In this document: positions 1-8,167 of the stretch, in pieces
How the letters are laid out: the number at the start of each line of letters is the position of its first letter
How positions within the stretch are numbered: position 1 is the first letter of the stretch
Origin: Schaalia odontolytica
GTDB taxonomy: Bacteria; Actinomycetota; Actinomycetes; Actinomycetales; Actinomycetaceae
Length of the DNA stretch: 64,000 bases
Reading direction: 5' to 3'
NCBI RefSeq assembly: GCF_024584435.1
Contig: NZ_CP102197.1
Span: 2,232,001 to 2,296,000 of the forward strand
The notes under the pieces: model-generated
Seen by the model: only the letters and a program-made list of their open reading frames with translations
The model's database searches: none
What the model was told of the DNA's origin: nothing
Program-made: the position numbers and the translations under genes

Positions 1-99
1 CTCGTGCGAGGCGTCGGTGGGGACACCGGAGAAACCGGAGAGATCGGCCGCTTCGGGGCGTGCGTGCCCCGAAGCCATCGGATCGGTGGATGCGCTCAT
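1..99 (-). CDS. Truncated unknown protein, N-terminal 33 residues only
   Basis: Only the first 33 codons lie in the window; the gene runs off the left edge. It opens with MSASTDPMASGHARPEAADL and continues without a stop. The segment is Ala/Ser/Pro-rich and hydrophilic, with no signal peptide or recognisable motif, so no function can be given. It lies 91 bp downstream of metX on the same strand. The ATG at 99 is chosen because a good extended -10 (TATGCT) ends 6 nt upstream of it, which would give a leaderless transcript. Reading frame and start are moderately sure; identity is unknown. Confidence 0.5.
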   Translation of the reverse strand, partial: MSASTDPMASGHARPEAADLSGFSGVPTDASHE

Positions 100-105
100 A
101 GGGTC

Positions 106-111
106 AGCATA
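106..111 (-). promoter_or_regulatory. Candidate -10 box of a leaderless promoter
   Basis: Read on the minus strand this is TATGCT, a TANNNT-type -10. It is followed by 6 nt and then the ATG at 99, so transcription would start at or next to the start codon. Leaderless mRNAs are common in actinobacteria. No convincing -35 is visible. Confidence 0.35.
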
Positions 112-190
112 ACGCGCTCAAAGGTGGACCTGGCGAGCGCGACGCGGACGCCGGGAGCGGCACGCGCGAGGGAGGGGGCCGGTCGCGACC

Positions 191-1348
191 CTACGCGAAG
201 GACGAGGCGCGAGAAGGGATGCGCTCGTTGAGAAACTCATCCAGGAGGGCCGTGAGCTGGTCCGACTCGATGAGGAAGCCGTCGTGACCGTGGTCGGAGT
301 GAATCTCGCGGTAGAAGGCACCCGAAATGCCCGACGCCATCTGCCAGACCTGCTCGGGGTAGAACAGGCGATCCGAATCGACGGCGACGGCGAGCGTGCG
401 CGCCGTGACGGACTTGAGGGCCTCGGCAACTCCGCCGCGGTCGCGGCCAACGTCGTGGGAGAGCATCGAACGACACAGGGCCACGTAGGAGCCGGCGTCG
501 AAACGGCGCACGATCTTCTCGCCGTGATAGTCCAGGTAGGACTCGACCGCGAGGCGCCCGCCGTGCAGGGGATCCTCGTCGTTTTGGGGGATCCGGCCGA
601 AACGCTCGTCCAGCTCGGAGGGAGAGCGGTAGGTCGTGTGCGCGATCTGGCGGGCCAGGGCCAGGCCTGCACAGGGTCCGGGCCCGGCGTAGTAGTCGCC
701 GCCCCGCCACGCAGGATCCAGCTGGATCGCGCGGATCTGCGTGTGGGTCCACGCCGCCTGCTCGGCGGTCGTCTGCGCGCCCGACGCGACGACCACCAGG
801 CGCTCCACCCGCTGGGGGTAGGTCACCGCCCACTCGATGGCGCGGTGACCGCCGAGGGACGCGCCGACCACGAGGCTCCAGGAATCGATCCCCAACAGGT
901 CGGCCAGACGCGCCTCGGCGCGGACCTGGTCCCGCGTGGACACGACCGGGAAACGCGACCCCCAGGGCGCGCCGTCGGGGGCAAGCGAGGCCGGTCCCGT
1001 GGACCCCTGGCATCCCCCCAGGACGTTCGCGGCGACCACGAAGTAGCGTTCCGTGTCAATGATGCGCCCCGGTCCCACGATCTTCTCCCACCAGCCGGGG
1101 GTGGGCTGCCCGGGGGCGGCCTCGCCGCACACGTGCGCGTCCCCGGTCAGGGCGTGCAGGATGAGCACCGCGTTCGAGGACGCCTCATCGAGGGTTCCCC
1201 ACGTCTCGTAGGCGAGGGTGACGCTGGGCAGGACCGTCCCGTTCTCCAGGCGCTGGGCGCCCAGGTTGGCGAATTGGCGCAACGCCGGCGGATCCCCTTC
1301 CCGCCACGCGCCGGACGTGGGAGCTGGGGGGAGGCTGTGGCGGCTCAT
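191..1348 (-). CDS. metX: Homoserine O-acyltransferase (MetX family)
   Basis: 385 residues, the usual MetX length. It is an alpha/beta hydrolase that activates L-homoserine by transferring an acetyl (or succinyl) group from the CoA thioester, for methionine synthesis by direct sulfhydrylation. Visible motifs: HALTGDAHV near the N-terminus (oxyanion region), the nucleophile elbow GASLGG carrying the catalytic Ser, and near the C-terminus DSDRLFYP (catalytic Asp) and SDHGHDGFL (catalytic His). The open frame extends further upstream, but the ATG at 1348 (MSRHSLPPAP) is the first that fits the family start. It lies 82 bp downstream of metY on the same strand, so the two enzymes act consecutively and are probably cotranscribed. 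Acyl preference cannot be decided by eye. Confidence 0.93.
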   Translation of the reverse strand: MSRHSLPPAPTSGAWREGDPPALRQFANLGAQRLENGTVLPSVTLAYETWGTLDEASSNAVLILHALTGDAHVCGEAAPGQPTPGWWEKIVGPGRIIDTERYFVVAANVLGGCQGSTGPASLAPDGAPWGSRFPVVSTRDQVRAEARLADLLGIDSWSLVVGASLGGHRAIEWAVTYPQRVERLVVVASGAQTTAEQAAWTHTQIRAIQLDPAWRGGDYYAGPGPCAGLALARQIAHTTYRSPSELDERFGRIPQNDEDPLHGGRLAVESYLDYHGEKIVRRFDAGSYVALCRSMLSHDVGRDRGGVAEALKSVTARTLAVAVDSDRLFYPEQVWQMASGISGAFYREIHSDHGHDGFLIESDQLTALLDEFLNERIPSRASSFA

Positions 1349-1430
1349 CGTATCCTCTTTCGTCTCTCTCGTGACTCGCTGCTCCGTGGGTCGGGTGGTG
1401 GCGGCGCGGGAGGGGCGCCGCCACCGTGGC

Positions 1431-2756
1431 TTAGGCGGTGGCTGCGCGGGCGGCGTCAAAGCCCAGCTGCAGGTCGGCCAGAATGTCCTTGATGTTCTCC
1501 AGGCCGATCGAGAGGCGGACGGTTCCGGGTGCAACGCCGGCCTTGGCGAGCTCGTCGGGCGTGAGCTGGGAGTGCGTCGTCGAGGCGGGGTGGATGACCA
1601 GGGACTTCGCGTCGCCGATGTTGGCCACGATGGGGAGCAGGCGCACGCCGTCGGCGAAAGCACGGCCGGCCTCGTAGCCGCCCTTGATGTCGAAGGACAG
1701 CAGGCCGCCCACGCCCAGGGGAGCGTACTTTCGGCCCAGCTCGTAGTAGGGGGAGGACTCCAGGCCCGCGTAGTTGACCGACTCGACGTCCGGGTGCTCC
1801 TCGAGGAAGCGCGCGACCGCCAGGGCGTTGGAGACGTGACGCTCGACGCGCAGGGACAGCGTTTCGATGCCCTGCGAGATGAGGAACGCGTTGAAGGGGG
1901 AGGTGACGGCCCCGAGGTCCCGATTGACGAGCGTCTGGATGCGCAAGAGGAAGGCGAGGTTCGCGCCGAGGGCGCCCCCCACGCCTAGGTCGCGGGCGTA
2001 GACGAGGCCGTGGTAGGACTCATCCGGCGTGTTGTACAGCGGGAAACGCTCGGGCTGGGAGGCGAAGTCGAAGGCGCCGGAGTCCACGATAGCGCCCGCG
2101 ATGGACGTGCCGTGGCCGCCCAGATACTTGGTCGCCGAGTGGACGACGATGTCTGCTCCCCACTCGATGGGCCGCACGAGGTAGGGGGTGGCGACCGTGT
2201 TGTCGACGATGAGTGGGACGCCGACCTCGTGTGCGGCCGTCGCGATCGGTTCGATGTCGAGGATGTCGCCGCGGGGGTTGGGGATGGATTCGCCGAAGAA
2301 GGCCACCGTCTTGTCGTCGGCCAGGGCGCGCCATGCCTTCGCGTCGAGCGGGTCGGGAACGAATCGGGTCTCGATGCCCAGGCGTCCGAGCGTGTTCTTC
2401 AGGAGAGTGACCGTGCCGCCGTAGAGGGAGGGGGAGGCGACGATGTTGTTGCCGGCCACGGCCAGGGCGAGGAGCGACAGGGCGGTCGCCGATTGGCCGG
2501 AGGACACGAGCAGGCCGCCGACGCCGCCCTCGAGGGCGGCGATGCGGGCGGCCACCGAATCGGTCGTTGGGTTGTTCAGGCGCGTGTAGATCGGGCCGAG
2601 CTCTCGCAGGGCGAAGCGTCCGGCAGCCTGTCCGGTATCGGAGAAGGCGTAGGAGGAGGTCTGGTAGATGGGCAGCGCGGTCGCGCCCGTCGATTCGTCG
2701 ATGGCGAATCCTGCGTGGATCTGCTTGGTCTCGAAGGCCCAGTCGTTGGTGGTCAT
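1431..2756 (-). CDS. metY: O-acetylhomoserine sulfhydrylase (PLP enzyme)
   Basis: 441 residues, a cytosolic Cys/Met-metabolism PLP enzyme. It uses O-acetylhomoserine from MetX plus sulfide to make homocysteine. Evidence: IHAGF near the N-terminus, SGQSATALSLLAL in the PLP-phosphate region, and SATKYLGGHGTSIAG with the Schiff-base Lys. The length of about 440 fits OAH sulfhydrylase better than cystathionine gamma-synthase (about 380). AAGGAG lies 6 nt before the ATG at 2756. It is the first gene of metY-metX; a candidate attenuator lies just upstream (2857-2913). Confidence 0.93.
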   Translation of the reverse strand: MTTNDWAFETKQIHAGFAIDESTGATALPIYQTSSYAFSDTGQAAGRFALRELGPIYTRLNNPTTDSVAARIAALEGGVGGLLVSSGQSATALSLLALAVAGNNIVASPSLYGGTVTLLKNTLGRLGIETRFVPDPLDAKAWRALADDKTVAFFGESIPNPRGDILDIEPIATAAHEVGVPLIVDNTVATPYLVRPIEWGADIVVHSATKYLGGHGTSIAGAIVDSGAFDFASQPERFPLYNTPDESYHGLVYARDLGVGGALGANLAFLLRIQTLVNRDLGAVTSPFNAFLISQGIETLSLRVERHVSNALAVARFLEEHPDVESVNYAGLESSPYYELGRKYAPLGVGGLLSFDIKGGYEAGRAFADGVRLLPIVANIGDAKSLVIHPASTTHSQLTPDELAKAGVAPGTVRLSIGLENIKDILADLQLGFDAARAATA

Positions 2757-2856
2757 TGGCGGCTCCTTGCGTGGGGTGGCGTGTCGTCGTTGATTCCCCG
2801 GAGGCGGGCCGCGTGGGCGTGGTGTGCATGCGTCGAGGCGCGTCCCGCTGTCGGGG

Positions 2857-2913
2857 GACTGCGCGGCAGTCGCTTGTGCTGACGCGCAGTCAGCGGCGCA
2901 TTCGACGGTTCAT
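2857..2913 (-). promoter_or_regulatory. Candidate metY leader: 7-codon ORF with two mutually exclusive hairpins
   Basis: On the minus strand a short ORF (2913 down to 2890) encodes MNRRMRR. Its stop codon lies at the foot of a 9-bp perfect stem, GACTGCGCG (2891-2883) pairing with CGCGCAGTC (2865-2857). The second arm can instead form a small competing hairpin, GACTGC-CGC-GCAGTC (2871-2857). Short ORF plus alternative hairpins is the layout of a translation-coupled attenuator. No known SAM or cobalamin riboswitch was recognised. A ribosome site for the mini-ORF is weak (AGGGGG one base from ATG), so this is a hypothesis. Confidence 0.3.
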
Positions 2914-3137
2914 GCCCCCTATCTTTCGGTATTCGCGGCGGGAGCGCCGGGGCTGTTTCGCATGGCGGACGTGTGTGACGGGGCGATTGGGCGGGCGATG
3001 GGTCGGTGGGGTGGTGCATATCACGAGTGGGCTGGCGGGTGAGGAAATCTCGTCGTAATTGCTCGGTATTCATGGTGCGAATGTTGCAGATGTTGTGATT
3101 GTGATGTTTGTGAGATCTGGGAATCTTGTTGCGTTTG
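2914..3137. other. Intergenic region between metY and the NlpC/P60 gene
   Basis: Divergent intergenic DNA. It is GC-rich towards metY and clearly more AT-rich from about 3050 on, towards the NlpC/P60 gene. No ORF or RNA was recognised beyond the metY leader candidate and the promoter at 3138-3166. A c-di-AMP riboswitch, known before some actinobacterial NlpC/P60 genes, was looked for but its core was not seen. Confidence 0.4.
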
Positions 3138-3166
3138 TTGCCAAGCGTGACGAAAGTGGTTAGGCT
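3138..3166 (+). promoter_or_regulatory. Promoter of the NlpC/P60 hydrolase gene
   Basis: TTGCCA (3138-3143), a 17-nt spacer, then TAGGCT (3161-3166): a five-of-six -35 match and a TANNNT -10. The predicted start near 3173 gives a leader of about 45 nt before the ATG at 3218. Confidence 0.55.
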
Positions 3167-3217
3167 CGTTCTCATGTACGCGCCCACGGGCGCTTCCGCC
3201 AACGAGATGAGACGACG

Positions 3218-4522
3218 ATGAGACGACGCGGATCCATCCGCCTGGGCCTGTCGGCACTGGCCGCATGCGCCCTCCTGGTCCTGCCCCAGGTGGCACAGGC
3301 CGCCCCCTCCGAGGAGGAGATTGCCGCCGCGAAGGCCGCCGAAGAAGCGGCCAAGATGAGCGTGGCGCAGATCGAGGTCAAGCTGGCGGAAGTCTCCGCG
3401 AGCGCGGCAACCGCGACCCAGAACGCGCAGATCGCGGGCGAGGACCTCAACGAGGCCAACATCGCGCTGGCCGAGGCGAGCGCGACCGCCACGCAGGCCT
3501 CGGCCGATGCGGATGCCGCCGAGGCGGCGTTCAACGAGGGCAAGCAGCAGATCGCGTCCGTCGCCCAGGCGGCCTACCGAGGCGGAGGGGGGTCGCTCGA
3601 TGCGATCGCCCCCTACCTCGGCTCCGACGGGCTGCGCAGCGTCGAAGCCAAGCAGGCAGGCATCAGCTCCTTCTCTGCCTCGGCCGAGGCGAAGATGCAG
3701 AACGTCGCCGCCCTCGAGCAGGTTGCCAAGGTGACCCGCGAAGCGGCCAATAGTGCGCTGGCCAGCCAGGAGGCTGCCACCGCCGAGGTGCAGGCGCGCA
3801 CCGACGCGGCGAATCGAGCCGCGGCTACCGCTCAGAACGAGGCGGCCATCGTCGCCGCTCAGCGCAACGCCTACGTGCAGGAGCTTGCCGCCAAGCAGAA
3901 CACGACCGTCGACCTGATCAATCAGCGCGAGGCCGCGCTCGAGGCGGAACGCCAAGAGGCCGCCCGCGTCGCCGCCGAGCAGGCGGCGGCTGCCGCCGCT
4001 GCCGCTGAGGAGCGCCGCCAGGCGGAGGCTGCCGCGGCCCAGGCCCAGGCCCCGTCCGTCGCGGACGACGATGACGATGACGACGGCGACACGGCTCCCT
4101 CCTACACCCCGCCGTCATACTCGCCTCCCGCCTACACTCCGCCCGCTTCCTCCGGTGGTGGCGCCGCCACCGCAATCGCTGCGGCAAAGAGCTACCTGGG
4201 CGTGCCCTACGTGTGGGGCGGGGAGTCCTACGGTGGCGTGGACTGCTCGGGCCTGACGATGCTCGCGTGGGGCAGTGCCGGGGTTGATCTGCCGCACCTG
4301 TCGCGCGCCCAGTACGGCTACGGAACGCACGTCCCGATCGGCTCCATGGAGGCGGGGGACCTCATCTTCTGGTCCTCCAACGGAACCCAGTCCGGCATCT
4401 ACCACGTCGCGATCTACCTCGGCGGCGGTCAGATGATCGAGGCGCCCACCTTCGGTGTGCCCGTGCGCATCACCGGCGTCTACAGCTGGGGGTCGATCAT
4501 GCCCTACGCCGTGAGGCTGTGA
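3218..4522 (+). CDS. Secreted NlpC/P60 peptidoglycan endopeptidase (RipA-like)
   Basis: 434 residues. A Sec signal peptide occupies about residues 1-28 (cut after AQA), followed by a long Ala/Glu/Gln-rich coiled coil (about 30-275). Next comes an acidic run of Asp (about 282-291), a Pro/Ser/Tyr linker of PSYTPP-type repeats, and the NlpC/P60 domain (about 318-434). Catalytic Cys343 lies in VDCSG and His396 in YHVAIYLG; the third polar residue is probably in the MIEAP region. Enzymes of this layout cleave D-Glu-meso-Dpm-type bonds in stem peptides outside the membrane and help separate daughter cells; the coiled coil usually serves as an autoinhibitory or docking segment. It has its own promoter upstream and a strong hairpin downstream, so it is probably monocistronic. 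Confidence 0.9.
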   Translation: MRRRGSIRLGLSALAACALLVLPQVAQAAPSEEEIAAAKAAEEAAKMSVAQIEVKLAEVSASAATATQNAQIAGEDLNEANIALAEASATATQASADADAAEAAFNEGKQQIASVAQAAYRGGGGSLDAIAPYLGSDGLRSVEAKQAGISSFSASAEAKMQNVAALEQVAKVTREAANSALASQEAATAEVQARTDAANRAAATAQNEAAIVAAQRNAYVQELAAKQNTTVDLINQREAALEAERQEAARVAAEQAAAAAAAAEERRQAEAAAAQAQAPSVADDDDDDDGDTAPSYTPPSYSPPAYTPPASSGGGAATAIAAAKSYLGVPYVWGGESYGGVDCSGLTMLAWGSAGVDLPHLSRAQYGYGTHVPIGSMEAGDLIFWSSNGTQSGIYHVAIYLGGGQMIEAPTFGVPVRITGVYSWGSIMPYAVRL

Positions 4523-4528
4523 GGACCG

Positions 4529-4564
4529 GCGCCCCGCGGACCAGTCCATCGGTCCGCGGGGCGC
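4529..4564 (+). terminator. Perfect 14-bp stem hairpin after the NlpC/P60 gene
   Basis: GCGCCCCGCGGACC (4529-4542) pairs perfectly with 4551-4564 across an 8-nt loop, 6 nt after the stop codon. There is no T-tract, as is common for actinobacterial terminators. It also lies just downstream of the convergent gene ending at 4595, so it may work in both directions. Confidence 0.75.
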
Positions 4565-4594
4565 GGGACGCCACCGGACGCGGCGGAGCCGGGG

Positions 4595-5296
4595 TCAGTG
4601 CTGAACCGCCCAGTAGCCGCCCATCGAATCGAACCGCAGGGCGTGCAGGCGTTCGGGCGCGAGTGCGACGGGAAAGCCAGTGACCCGTCCGGTCAGCCGC
4701 GCGAGCGCGTCACGGAACTCGCCGGGGGGCAGCGGCACGGGCATCGCCGGCCGGTAGTAGGCCACGGTGATGTGGGGCGTGAACGGCCCGGAGGGGACGA
4801 CCTCGTCGAACAAGCCCCGGGCCATCAGCAGCTTGCGGTGCTCCTCCTCGTCCACGGCCCTGACCCCGATGACGGCGCTCGTGTTCATCATGTTGAAGAC
4901 CGCGGTGGCCACCGTGCGGATGGGGCCGATCCCGCGCGCCCGTGCGACCAGTGCGCTCGCGCGCGCCGAGCTGGCCTCCACCAGGGGCCGGACCTGGTCC
5001 CGGTCCGGGGAGGCGTGGAGGTCGTGGAGCGTCACGTGCGCCATTTCCACTGGCAGCGGCTCCGACAGCGACTCGCCGAAACGGGCATGGAGGTCGCTCG
5101 CGATTGATCCGACGAGATCCCGGACCCGGTCGTCGAGGAAGTAAGCGACCGTGTCCCCGTGGAAGGGCCGCAGCGAGCCGGAGCGCGGGGCCACCTTCTC
5201 CTCCAGTGACGGGGGCAGTGCGAACACCGGCTCGTAGGGGACCGAGTCGGTCTGGAACGATCCGATGCGCTCGTCGAACTCGTGGAGTGTTTCCAA
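4595..5296 (-). CDS. 2H phosphodiesterase superfamily protein (2'-5' RNA ligase-like)
   Basis: 233 residues, cytosolic. Two H-x-T-x motifs about 90 residues apart, HVTLHDL and HITVAYY, are the paired catalytic signature of the 2H superfamily (LigT/ThpR, cyclic phosphodiesterases). The substrate cannot be told: members act on 2'-5' RNA linkages, cyclic phosphates or ADP-ribose cyclic phosphates. No neighbour gives a clue. The gene lies between a hairpin and ppa on the same strand, 71 bp after the ppa stop, so cotranscription with ppa is possible. Confidence 0.75.
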   Translation of the reverse strand: METLHEFDERIGSFQTDSVPYEPVFALPPSLEEKVAPRSGSLRPFHGDTVAYFLDDRVRDLVGSIASDLHARFGESLSEPLPVEMAHVTLHDLHASPDRDQVRPLVEASSARASALVARARGIGPIRTVATAVFNMMNTSAVIGVRAVDEEEHRKLLMARGLFDEVVPSGPFTPHITVAYYRPAMPVPLPPGEFRDALARLTGRVTGFPVALAPERLHALRFDSMGGYWAVQH

Positions 5297-5367
5297 TGCG
5301 GATCCCTTCTACGGGTGGGGTTGGCGCTCGTGCGCGGGCGGGGTGGCCCGCCGTGGCGTGCCGGGCC

Positions 5368-5862
5368 CTAGTGCCCCGCCTCGCGCTCCTTGAGGCGCTC
5401 GTAGGAGCGGCGGATCTCGGCCTCGGCATCCTCGCGGCCAACCCAGTGGGCGCCCTCCACGCTCTTTCCGGGTTCGAGGTCCTTGTAGACCTCGAAGAAG
5501 TGCTGGATCTCGAGGCGGTGGAACTCGGACACGTCCTCGATCTCGGTGCGCCACGAGGCGCGCTGGTCGGACGCGGGGACGCACAGGACCTTGTCGTCGC
5601 CGCCCTTCTCGTCGCGCATGCGGAACATTCCCAGCGCGCGGCAGCGGATCACGCAGCCCGGGAACGTCGGTTCCTCCAGGAGCACCAGGGCATCCAGCGG
5701 GTCGCCGTCCTCGCCGAGCGTGTCATCGATGAAACCGTAGTCGTCCGGGTAGCGGGTTGACGTGAAAAGCATGCGGTCCAGGCGGATGCGTCCGGTCTCG
5801 TGGTCGATCTCGTACTTGTTTCGATTTCCCTTCGGGATCTCGATGGTCACGTCGAATTCCAT
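5368..5862 (-). CDS. ppa: Inorganic pyrophosphatase, family I
   Basis: 164 residues, normal for the soluble bacterial family I enzyme, which hydrolyses pyrophosphate to drive biosynthetic reactions. The metal-binding signature [10 protein letters not shown] is present, as are the N-terminal [12 protein letters not shown] segment and a YPxDYGFI motif. It is divergent from dacB with about 100 bp between; this arrangement (ppa back-to-back with a PBP4-type dacB and tilS-hpt-ftsH) is frequent in actinobacteria. Confidence 0.96.
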   Translation of the reverse strand: MEFDVTIEIPKGNRNKYEIDHETGRIRLDRMLFTSTRYPDDYGFIDDTLGEDGDPLDALVLLEEPTFPGCVIRCRALGMFRMRDEKGGDDKVLCVPASDQRASWRTEIEDVSEFHRLEIQHFFEVYKDLEPGKSVEGAHWVGREDAEAEIRRSYERLKEREAGH

Positions 5863-5964
5863 GGCTGGCCTTCCGCGTCAGCCCCCGAAACTCGGGGGTC
5901 CAGGTGGTTGTGTCGGGGCAGGGACGGGTACTGTAGCTACCGAGGTAACCACGAAGGGACATCC

Positions 5965-7320
5965 ATGCAACGCACGTCTATGGGGACAATTGTAAGCGCT
6001 AGCGCCGCTCTTGTGGGCACGGCGGCGCTGGTGGTCGCCGGTTGCTCGCCGTCCGGTCCCGCCGCCGCGCCTCCCCCCGCGCTCCCCACGCTCGACGCCG
6101 CGGTTGCCTCGCAGGGGACCCAGGCCTCGTCCACGCCCGTCGACCCCGCCAACGTCGAGGAACTGTGGGCGCCCGTTGCCGCTGCCGCCGCCGCCGGCGG
6201 GTACACCGCCTGGGGCACCGTCGTGGACGCGCAGACGGGCCAGGTTCTCCTCGACGCGGAGGCATCCACCCCGCACACCCCCGCGTCCACGACCAAGACC
6301 CTCACCGCCTTCACCGCCCTGGCACACCTGGACCCCACGGCCACCCTCACCACCAGCGCCCTCCTCGGCGCCGACTCCCACACCCTCTACCTCGACTCGG
6401 AAGGGGACCTGCTCCTGGGAATCGGGGCCTCGGAGACGAGGGAGGTACCCGGGCGCGCGGGCCTGCAAACCCTAGCCGACGACACGGCCTCCGTCCTTGC
6501 CCAGCGAGGCGTCACCTCGGTGACCCTCGACTGGCGGGGAACGCTCTTCGAGGGCGCATCGCACCTGTCCTCCTGGGACGCGCAGGAGGTGGGAGCCTAT
6601 GAGGGGGAAGTCGGCCCCATGGCGATTGACGCCGGGCGCACCTACGAGGGCGCAAACGACTTCTACTCCGATTCCCCTGCCCGCGTCGCCCAGGTGTTCG
6701 CCCAGGCCCTCGGCGCCGCCGGAATCAACGCGACCCTCGGCGAGGCAGGCGAACCCCCCGCCGGGGCGGCCGCCCTCGCCACCGTCAGCTCCGCGACGAT
6801 GGGCGAGCAGCTGCGCTGGATGCTCGCGCACTCGGACAACACCCTCGCCGACCAGTACTGCCGCTTCGCCGCTCGCGCAGCCGGAGCGCCCGCGACCTAC
6901 GAGGGGGCGACATCCACGGTCGCCTCGACCCTGAGCGCCGCCGGCGTCCCCACCGACGGCCTCTTCCTCGAGGACTGCTCCGGCCTGTCCAGCAACGACC
7001 GCATCAGCGCCAACACGCTCGTCGGAGTCCTCAAGGCCTCCTACTCGGGGCAGGGAACAAGCGCCGACACGATGCGCCTGCTGCCCTGGGCGGGACTCGT
7101 CGGCACGCTCTCCAAGCGCATGACCGAAGAACCCGCCGTCGGCAACGTCCAGGCGAAGACCGGAGCGCTCGCCGAGGTCTCCTCCCTCTCCGGGTCCGTC
7201 ATCACGCGCGGGGGGCGCGTCCTCCTGGTATCGATCGGACACGACCAAGTCACCGCGGGAGCCCTCGCCACGCGCGGCCGCCTGGACGCCTTCGAGGAGG
7301 GCCTGGCCGGGCTAAACTAG
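5965..7320 (+). CDS. dacB: D-alanyl-D-alanine carboxypeptidase/endopeptidase (PBP4 type, S13), lipoprotein
   Basis: 451 residues from the ATG at 5965 (GAAGGG upstream); the longer open frame before it runs into the ppa promoter region. The N-terminus MQRTSMGTIV leads into a hydrophobic stretch ending in LVVAGC, a lipobox, so the mature protein should be a membrane lipoprotein. All three penicillin-binding motifs of family S13 are visible: Ser108-Thr-Thr-Lys111, Ser290-Asp-Asn292 and Lys398-Thr-Gly400. It trims pentapeptide stems or cleaves cross-links outside the membrane. The next gene starts 4 nt after its stop, suggesting one transcript through to tilS. Confidence 0.92.
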   Translation: MQRTSMGTIVSASAALVGTAALVVAGCSPSGPAAAPPPALPTLDAAVASQGTQASSTPVDPANVEELWAPVAAAAAAGGYTAWGTVVDAQTGQVLLDAEASTPHTPASTTKTLTAFTALAHLDPTATLTTSALLGADSHTLYLDSEGDLLLGIGASETREVPGRAGLQTLADDTASVLAQRGVTSVTLDWRGTLFEGASHLSSWDAQEVGAYEGEVGPMAIDAGRTYEGANDFYSDSPARVAQVFAQALGAAGINATLGEAGEPPAGAAALATVSSATMGEQLRWMLAHSDNTLADQYCRFAARAAGAPATYEGATSTVASTLSAAGVPTDGLFLEDCSGLSSNDRISANTLVGVLKASYSGQGTSADTMRLLPWAGLVGTLSKRMTEEPAVGNVQAKTGALAEVSSLSGSVITRGGRVLLVSIGHDQVTAGALATRGRLDAFEEGLAGLN

Positions 7321-7324
7321 GGTC

Positions 7325-8167
7325 ATGGATATGCCGTTTGGCCCGCGCGACGTCGCGGGAGTTCTCGCCTCGCTGTCCTACGCGGGACCCTCGGCCTCCC
7401 GCGTGGGTGCCTCTGCTGTCGTCGCGCGCCTGCGCCGATCCGTGGCCTGGTCGGACCGCAGGCTCGCGCAGCTCTCGACCCTGTCCGACGCGTCGCGCAC
7501 CGTCGCCGCGTCCCCGACCCTCGTCGTCGATCGCCGCGGACTCATCTCCACGGTGGGGGCGCTCATGGACCGCTTCGAGGACGCGCGCACGCCCCTCGTT
7601 CTGGCCGCCGAGGCCGTGATCCTGCGCTCCCTGGCCAAGAGCGCCACCGGCATCTGGGACGTGATTCACGGGCGCCGGATCCTGGTCGCACCCAACGTTC
7701 TCGCCGACGCGCAGCGTTACGCCCTGGATCAGACGGACTGGTGCCGCTGGGTGTCCCTGTGTACGGGCCTGCGCGCCGTACACCTCACTCACGCGCCCCA
7801 CCTCGTGCCCTACATCGCGGAGCTGATCCAAGCCCTGCCCCAGCGAAGCGACGAGCTCGTGCGCATCGTGCTGCTCCTGGACGCCCTCCCCACCGCGCAG
7901 ATGGAGGTCCTCACCCCCCGCGATCTGCCCTCGATTCAGTGGCTGCGCACCCACCGCGCCCAGGCCGGGGGAGTGGCCCTCGTCCGCGCGTGCGCGGCTG
8001 CCGGAATGCCCCTGGCAGGGGTCGAGGCCATCTGGGCGCAGACCGAGGGATTCGCGCGCACGGTCGTGCGTGAGGGGGCGCTCGCGGAGCTTCTGTCCGG
8101 CGTGGACGCGCTCCCCAGCGCGGGCGAGTACGCCGAACCCGCAGCGTGGCTGGCGCGTGTGCGCTGA
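7325..8167 (+). CDS. DUF2342-like protein with degenerate metalloprotease motif
   Basis: 280 residues. Position between dacB and tilS and the segment LVAPNVLADAQR match the zinc-dependent metalloprotease / F420-associated family (DUF2342) that occupies this slot in actinobacteria. In that family a stretch of form WVxLHExTH follows. Here the aligned stretch is RWVSLCTGLRAVHLTH, so the HExxH zinc site is gone and only a displaced His remains. The gene is otherwise intact, with no stop or frameshift. It is likely catalytically inactive and may keep a structural role. The family assignment rests on context plus one motif, so it is moderate. Confidence 0.6.
   Translation: MDMPFGPRDVAGVLASLSYAGPSASRVGASAVVARLRRSVAWSDRRLAQLSTLSDASRTVAASPTLVVDRRGLISTVGALMDRFEDARTPLVLAAEAVILRSLAKSATGIWDVIHGRRILVAPNVLADAQRYALDQTDWCRWVSLCTGLRAVHLTHAPHLVPYIAELIQALPQRSDELVRIVLLLDALPTAQMEVLTPRDLPSIQWLRTHRAQAGGVALVRACAAAGMPLAGVEAIWAQTEGFARTVVREGALAELLSGVDALPSAGEYAEPAAWLARVR

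Noticed and set aside
2914..3217. c-di-AMP (ydaO-type) riboswitch before the NlpC/P60 gene
   Set aside because: Known upstream of such genes in some actinobacteria, but the conserved core was not seen and the promoter at 3138-3166 leaves only about 45 nt of leader.
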